From the NCBI RefSeq assembly GCF_002943525.1, contig NZ_CP025394.1, positions 372,001-436,000 of the forward strand: a stretch of DNA of 64,000 bases, written 5' to 3'. The notes beneath the pieces are model-generated. The model was given only the letters and a program-made list of their open reading frames with translations. It ran no database searches and was not told the origin of the DNA. How positions within the stretch are numbered: the first letter of the stretch is position 1; each line of letters opens with the position of its first letter. This DNA comes from Kitasatospora sp. MMS16-BH015. Its GTDB lineage: Bacteria > Actinomycetota > Actinomycetes > Streptomycetales > Streptomycetaceae. Made by a program: the position numbers and the translations under genes. Below, in pieces: positions 59,470 through 64,000 of the stretch.

Positions 59470-60227
59470 TGGCCCGCTTCCTACGCCTCGGCCGCCCGCC
59501 CCTCCCCGGGGGCGGGCGGCCGAGGCACGCCACCGTGTCGACCCAGCGCCGGCTGGCTGTCCTGGCGGTGGCTGGTGGGATCGCGCTGGCCGGTGCGGGA
59601 GCCGCAGGACTGCTCGAGCACCCGACGACCGCTGCGGTCGCGGCCCCCGACATCGGCACCCTGCCGGCCCCTTCCCACCCGCCCGCGCCGGTGCCCGGCC
59701 ACGGCACCGCAGGGCCACTGTCCGGCGACCCGGCGCCCGACCGGCACGCGCCGCCGGTCCGGCTCCGTATTCCCCGCATCGGCGTCGATACCGCGGTGAC
59801 AGACCTTCAGGTCGAGGCCGACGGGCACCTCGCCGCCCCCGCGACCCCCGACGTGGCCGGCTGGTGGAGCAACGGACCCGCCCCCGGCGGGCCGGGCAAC
59901 GCCGTCCTCGTCGGCCACGTCGACTCCCTGACCGGCCCCGCCGTGTTCGCCGGCCTGTCCGACCTACGGCCGGGCGACGGCATCGACGTCGCCGAGGCCG
60001 ACGGCACCACCGTCCCCTTCACCGTCCGGGCGCTGCGCGGCTTCACCAAGGACAACTTCCCCGACGACCTCGTCTACGGCACCACCGCCACCCCCGGCCT
60101 GCGGCTGATCACCTGCGGCGGCGCCTACGACCACGACACCCACGAGTACCTGTCCAACCTCGTCGTCTTCGCCGAACCCACGCCGCCCGCCCCGTCCACG
60201 TCCTCGCCCCAGCGGAGAACCTCGTGA
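59469..60227 (+). CDS. Class F sortase
   Basis: The 252-residue protein has a basic tail, one N-terminal anchor helix (LAVLAVAGGIALAGAGAAG) and a sortase barrel with His in VLVGHVDSLTGP and the nucleophile Cys in RLITCGGAYDHDTHEYLSN. The TCGG-x-YD pattern is typical of actinobacterial class F. It starts with GTG overlapping the DUF4331 stop. It may process a protein of this cluster or act in general; the LPETG protein at 5 kb is a formal candidate substrate. Confidence 0.88.
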   Translation: MARFLRLGRPPLPGGGRPRHATVSTQRRLAVLAVAGGIALAGAGAAGLLEHPTTAAVAAPDIGTLPAPSHPPAPVPGHGTAGPLSGDPAPDRHAPPVRLRIPRIGVDTAVTDLQVEADGHLAAPATPDVAGWWSNGPAPGGPGNAVLVGHVDSLTGPAVFAGLSDLRPGDGIDVAEADGTTVPFTVRALRGFTKDNFPDDLVYGTTATPGLRLITCGGAYDHDTHEYLSNLVVFAEPTPPAPSTSSPQRRTS

Positions 60228-61585
60228 CCCGTTTCCGACCCAGCCCACGCCGCCGCAGACTCCTGCCCGTGGCGGCCGTCGGCGTCCTGGGCGTGGGCAT
60301 GTTCCTCGCCGGCGGCCTCGGACTGGCGCCGCCGTCCCAGCACGGCCGGTCCACTGCTGCTCCGGCCACCCGAGCGGCGGGGAGCCTGGACGAGACGAAC
60401 GCTTCCTCCGACGCCCTGGCCGGCCACATCGCCGCGCTCCAACGGCACCTGCGCGAGCAACCTGACGACGCCACGGCCCTGGGCACCCTGGGCCTGGACT
60501 ACGTCCAGCAGGCCAAGATCACCGTGGACCCGTCGTACTACCCCAAGGCCGAGGAGGTGCTGAAGCGATCGCTCGCCCTGGAGACGGCGGAGAACTTCAC
60601 GGCCATGGCGGGCATGGCCGCCCTTGAGGCGGCCCGGCACAACTTCACCTCGGCACTGGACTGGTCCCGGCGGGCCGTCACGGTCAACCCCGACAACGCC
60701 ACCCTCTACGGGATCCTCGCCGACGCCTGCACCCAACTCGGCCGCTACCCCGAATCCTTCGACGCCGTGCAGCACATGGTCGACCTGCGCCCCGGCACCC
60801 CGTCCCTCGCCCGCGCCTCCTACACCTGGGAACTGCGCGGCGACGTGGCAGCCGCCACCGAGAACATGAAACGCGCCCTGAACGACGCCAACACCCCGGC
60901 CGACCGCGCGTTCACCCTCTACCACCTCGCCCAACTCGCCTTCGACAACGGCGACCCGAAGACCGCCCTGGCCCACACCGCCGCCGGCCTGCGCGCGGCC
61001 CCCGGCTCCGCCGAACTGCTGGCGGGCCGCGCCAAGGCCGAAGCGGCGCTCGGCGACACCGACGCCGCACTCGCCGACTACGCCGGCGCCGTCGCCAAAG
61101 TGCCCCAGCCCGCCTACGTCCTCGAACTCGGCGAACTGCTCCAGTCCTTGGGCCGCACCAAGGACGCCGAGCAGCAGTACCAGGTCTTCCGCGGCGAGGA
61201 GAAGCTCTTCGCCGACAACGGCGTCGCCCCAGACAGCGACCAGACCCTCTTCGAAGCCGACCACGGCGACCCCGTCAAAGCCATGGCCCTGGGCGAGAAC
61301 GGGCTCCGCAGCCGCCCGTTCATCGAAATGCACGACGCCTACGCCTGGGCCCTGCACCTGGGCGGCCGCGACACCGAGGCCCTGGACCAGTCCCGCCAAG
61401 CCACCGCGCTCGGCACTCGCAACGCCCTGTTCCACTACCACCAGGGCATGATCGAGAAGGCGCTCGGCCACTCCCAGGAGGCCCGCACCGAACTCGGACA
61501 AGCCCTCGCCATCAACGAGCACTTCAACCCGCTCCAGGCCGCCACAGCCCGGGCCGCCCTCCAGGAGCTCGGCGCAGTCGCCTGA
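60224..61585 (+). CDS. Membrane-anchored tetratricopeptide-repeat protein
   Basis: The 453-residue protein has an N-terminal anchor (RRRRLLPVAAVGVLGVGMFLAGGLGL) followed by about nine TPR units (for example ALDWSRRAVTVNPDNATLYGILADACTQLGRYPES and ALAHTAAGLRAAPGSAELL). The GTG overlaps the sortase stop (GTGA), so the three genes DUF4331-sortase-TPR are one coupled unit. It is probably a scaffold on the outer face of the membrane. Confidence 0.87.
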   Translation: MTRFRPSPRRRRLLPVAAVGVLGVGMFLAGGLGLAPPSQHGRSTAAPATRAAGSLDETNASSDALAGHIAALQRHLREQPDDATALGTLGLDYVQQAKITVDPSYYPKAEEVLKRSLALETAENFTAMAGMAALEAARHNFTSALDWSRRAVTVNPDNATLYGILADACTQLGRYPESFDAVQHMVDLRPGTPSLARASYTWELRGDVAAATENMKRALNDANTPADRAFTLYHLAQLAFDNGDPKTALAHTAAGLRAAPGSAELLAGRAKAEAALGDTDAALADYAGAVAKVPQPAYVLELGELLQSLGRTKDAEQQYQVFRGEEKLFADNGVAPDSDQTLFEADHGDPVKAMALGENGLRSRPFIEMHDAYAWALHLGGRDTEALDQSRQATALGTRNALFHYHQGMIEKALGHSQEARTELGQALAINEHFNPLQAATARAALQELGAVA

Positions 61586-61718
61586 GGCTCTCACAGCCGG
61601 CCGTCCTCGCACCTCATGACCGGGCGTGCTGGGCACCGGATGGGAGCGGCCAAGTCGCGTCCGGCCCTGTCGGAGGTCCTGCCTGCCGATGGTTTCGGGC
61701 GCTGGCGATAATCGACCG

Positions 61719-62231
61719 ATGAGTGCCATCGAACGCCCTTTGCCGCCCCTGAACGCCGACGAGCGCACCACGCTCGAAACCTGGCTTAACTTCCACCGCG
61801 CCACCCTCGCCAAGAAGTGCGAGGGCCTGGACGATGCGCAGGCCGCCGTCGCGCCCGTGCCACCGTCCGGCTTCACCCTGGCCGGCCTCGTCCAGCACAT
61901 GGCGGAGGTGGAGCGAAACTGGTTCCGCCGAGTGTTCGCAGGAGAACAGGCCACGCCGATCTACGACCCGCAGGCCGACCCGTCTGCCCCTGACGGCGGC
62001 TTCGAACTGGCCGAAGGCGCCACCCTGCGCGACGCCCTCGCCACCTGGCACACGGAGATCGCCCGCGCCTGCGAGCTCTGCGCCGACCGCGCTCTGACCG
62101 ACACCGGCCGCTTCATGGGGCAGGACGTCAACCTCCGCTGGATCTACGTCCACATGATCGAGGAATACGCCCGCCACAATGGCCACGCGGACCTACTCCG
62201 GGAGCGCCTCGACGGCGCCACCGGCGTATGA
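61719..62231 (+). CDS. DinB/DUF664 family protein
   Basis: This 170-residue four-helix-bundle protein has metal-binding candidates His in [16 protein letters not shown] and two His in [20 protein letters not shown], the DinB-superfamily pattern. Streptomycete relatives include mycothiol- or bacillithiol-linked transferases; the substrate here is unknown. ATG 61719 is chosen since the sequence before it is not conserved in the family. Confidence 0.87.
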   Translation: MSAIERPLPPLNADERTTLETWLNFHRATLAKKCEGLDDAQAAVAPVPPSGFTLAGLVQHMAEVERNWFRRVFAGEQATPIYDPQADPSAPDGGFELAEGATLRDALATWHTEIARACELCADRALTDTGRFMGQDVNLRWIYVHMIEEYARHNGHADLLRERLDGATGV

Positions 62232-62364
62232 CACCGAATCAGGTGGTGCGCCGGACAGCTCGTGGGCGATCGGGCCTCACCAGCGAGCCCGGCACATTCG
62301 TCCCGCCGGCCCATCGAACGGCGGGCCTGTTGGGCCGTGTCACAGATGCCTCGGGCGAGGGAGC

Positions 62365-62709
62365 TCAGGACGGAGCGGCCACGTGCGAGGGGTCTCCGCC
62401 CAGGCTGCGGTACAGCTGCGTCCAGCGCAGGTCCGTCTCCGTCGCGGGTTTGCCGTCGCAGTACGCCTTGGTGCCGTTGGCCGTGTAGAAGCGCATCATC
62501 GTCAGGACCGATGTCGGGTCGGCCTTCTGACCGGCCGTATAGCGGATTCCCGGTTCCTGCTGCTGGTGCTGCAGGCAGCTGGGCGACGGTGTCCCCGGCT
62601 GTGCGTCGAAGCTGCCGTTCTCGTTCCCGCCGCACGCGGCAGCGAGGGGGCCGAGGGCCAGAACGAGGACGAGAATGGGGAGCGTGCGGCGGATTCGGAC
62701 GGTGGGCAC
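62365..62709 (-). CDS. Small lipoprotein
   Basis: The 114-residue protein has a basic N-terminus, a hydrophobic core and a lipobox LAAAC at Cys25. The mature domain of about 85 residues has two Cys (PSCLQHQ and KAYCDGKP), which probably pair. GTG 62709 has CAGGAGG 8 bases upstream. It lies 29 bases downstream of the nickel/cobalt transporter and is presumably co-transcribed, so a metal-related role is possible. Confidence 0.75.
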   Translation of the reverse strand: MPTVRIRRTLPILVLVLALGPLAAACGGNENGSFDAQPGTPSPSCLQHQQQEPGIRYTAGQKADPTSVLTMMRFYTANGTKAYCDGKPATETDLRWTQLYRSLGGDPSHVAAPS

Positions 62710-62738
62710 GAGCTGGACCTCCTGCTGCGGGGGCGGGT

Positions 62739-64000
62739 TCACAGAGTGGGCGGCAGACTGCGGACCACGAGTCCGATGCCGACGGTGACGACGAGCAAGG
62801 CGGTCAGCAGCGCGGTGTACGGGGTGATCCGGCTGACCGCGCACAGGAAGGGCCGGTCGGCGGCTCCCGCGATCGAGTCGCCGAGCCGGACGAAGAGCAG
62901 CCCCGCGGCCGTGAGGGTACCGGCCATGCCCAGCCCGTAGGCGAGCACCAGGCCCGCGCCGAAGAGGGTACGGCCCAGCGCCACCGCACCGAGCAGCACC
63001 ACCAGGGCGGAGGGGCTCGGCACCAGACCGCCCGCGATGCCCAGCCCGATCAGGCCGCGCCTGCCCAGCGGCCGGTCGGGCTCGCCGTGGTGATGATGAT
63101 GGCCGAACAGGCCATGGCGGTGGCCGTGACCGTGGTCATGGTGGTGGTCGCGGTCGTGGTCATGATGATGTCCGTGCGGGTGCGGGTGCGGGTGCTCGTG
63201 ACCGTGCTCGTGGGGATGGCCTTGGGGGTGATCGTGGCTGTGGTGACTTGGGCCGTCACCGTGGTCGTGGTCGTGGTCGTGGTGTCCGGTCTGGTCGGCT
63301 GGTGCACCGGCGAGTACCGGGACAGGGGCGTCGACAGGCCGGGCCGTGGTAGCCGGGGCGTGGTCGTGGGTGCGGCTGCGGGCACGGCGGAACGCGTCGA
63401 GCAGCAGCCCTGCGCCGACCAGGGTGACCAGCGCGCCGCTCGTGACGCCGAGCCAGCCGAGGACGAGGTCGCCGGCCAGCGAGGAGAAGGCGGTCAGACA
63501 CAGCCCGAGGACGAGAACGCCCGCGGTGTGGGTCACGGTGACGGTCGCACCGACTGTGAGGGCGTCGCGGGTGCTGCCGCGCCGCCCGGCCAGGTACGCC
63601 GCCATGATCGTCTTGCCGTGCCCGGGGAGCAGTGCGTGTCCGGCGCCCAACACGATGGACAGGAGTACGGCGAGCAGGCCGACCGGCAGGGTCAGGTTGT
63701 GTGTCGCGCCCAGCCCGGCGAGCTTGGCGTCCAGTCGGGCGAGCCAGGCGGTGGGCCCGCTGCCCTGCGCGCCGCCGGCGGCGCCGGCGAGCGCGGAGCT
63801 GGTTCCGTCGCCGGGCACTGCGGTGAACTCGGCGGTCACGACGCCGCTGGGGCTGTCCAGCAGATCCCGTGGGTAGTCCCGCAACTGCCGGGAGATCGAC
63901 TGCTCGGGAACGCTGCTGTCCTGGAGGTGGGCGCCTTCGGCTGCGGCCGTGATCTCGTTCCACCCCACCCGGGTTGCGTCGCTCCCGGTGGCCACCCGCA
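62739..64000 (-). CDS. Nickel/cobalt transporter with His-rich loop (HoxN/RcnA superfamily), 5' end missing
   Basis: The frame is open to the right edge; 418 residues follow the first in-window GTG (63995). It has about six helices. LGAGHALLPGHGKTIMAAYLAGRRG and VTVTHTAGVLVLG carry the His-containing NiCoT/RcnA motifs. A cytoplasmic loop of about 100 residues has more than 35 His in HDHDHDHG, HPHEHGHEHPHPHPHG and HHHDHDRDHHHDHGHGH, a strong metal buffer. GLVPSPSALVVLLGAVALGR lies in the second half. It probably exports or imports Ni/Co. The missing N-terminus likely includes a signal peptide and a periplasmic domain. Confidence 0.87.
   Translation of the reverse strand, partial: RVATGSDATRVGWNEITAAAEGAHLQDSSVPEQSISRQLRDYPRDLLDSPSGVVTAEFTAVPGDGTSSALAGAAGGAQGSGPTAWLARLDAKLAGLGATHNLTLPVGLLAVLLSIVLGAGHALLPGHGKTIMAAYLAGRRGSTRDALTVGATVTVTHTAGVLVLGLCLTAFSSLAGDLVLGWLGVTSGALVTLVGAGLLLDAFRRARSRTHDHAPATTARPVDAPVPVLAGAPADQTGHHDHDHDHGDGPSHHSHDHPQGHPHEHGHEHPHPHPHGHHHDHDRDHHHDHGHGHRHGLFGHHHHHGEPDRPLGRRGLIGLGIAGGLVPSPSALVVLLGAVALGRTLFGAGLVLAYGLGMAGTLTAAGLLFVRLGDSIAGAADRPFLCAVSRITPYTALLTALLVVTVGIGLVVRSLPPTL

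Noticed and set aside
57913..61954. Two 600-codon minus-strand frames antisense to DUF4331 and TPR genes
   Set aside because: They have Val/Gly/Arg bias and no domains, opposite convincing signal-peptide and TPR proteins.
1..64000. CRISPR arrays, insertion sequences, rRNA and tRNA genes
   Set aside because: No spaced direct-repeat arrays, transposase motifs, cloverleafs or rRNA stretches were found by reading; small degenerate elements could still be missed.

Overview
The window is 64 kb of very GC-rich DNA. Codon third positions are almost all G or C, GTG and TTG starts are frequent, and many neighbours overlap by 4 bases (ATGA, GTGA or TTGA). Together with a DtxR/DmdR1-type iron box, PQQ-like serine/threonine kinases, many SpoIIE/STAS partner-switching proteins and a cspA leader, this points to a streptomycete (Streptomyces or Kitasatospora). 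No rRNA, tRNA, CRISPR array, transposase or integrase was recognised.

Layout. (1) 0-5.2 kb: a giant LPETG-anchored repeat surface protein, cut by the left edge. (2) 5.2-7.4 kb: a small membrane-protein operon (DUF218, YihY). (3) 7.5-19.5 kb: a dense partner-switching district. It holds a broken PP2C phosphatase and a complete rsbR-rsbS-rsbT stressosome operon that runs on into an ATPase-PP2C fusion, a hybrid histidine kinase, a receiver-PP2C phosphatase and a STAS protein. It also holds an RsbW-like kinase, another STAS protein, and a separate PP2C / cobalamin-binding / STAS operon whose middle gene carries the Wx9EH and ExH signature of B12 photoreceptors. (4) 19.6-24 kb: bioB-bioA-bioD. (5) 24-33.6 kb: a heptamer repeat tract, a GT-B-like protein, a secreted sensor-like protein, two PQQ-propeller serine/threonine kinases and a STAND NTPase with a possible amyloid-type N-terminal motif. 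(6) 33.7-46 kb: housekeeping and regulatory genes. These include a hydrolase, a GNAT, a CopD-like membrane protein with an iron box on its start codon, two copies of a 48-residue protein with a conserved leader, a MarR-controlled EamA transporter, ROK and GntR regulators and exonuclease III. (7) 46-51 kb: a gene-poor, partly degenerate stretch with a MerR regulator and small stress-type proteins (PRC-barrel, hydrophobic peptide). (8) 51-54.9 kb: a cold-shock protein and a DEAD-box helicase, each with a structured leader, then CBS and DUF5994 proteins. (9) 55-64 kb: a frameshifted cytochrome b/molybdopterin oxidoreductase, a membrane protein, a LuxI-type acyl-homoserine-lactone synthase homologue, DUF4331 / class F sortase / TPR genes, DinB, a lipoprotein and a His-rich nickel/cobalt transporter cut by the right edge.

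How it works together. Regions 3, 7 and 8 look like general-stress physiology: stressosome-type sensing, phosphatase/antagonist switching and cold-shock RNA handling. The two most unusual observations are the predicted light/B12-sensing PP2C-STAS operon (16.3-19.4 kb) and the LuxI homologue with all its catalytic residues (56.9-57.5 kb) in an actinomycete.
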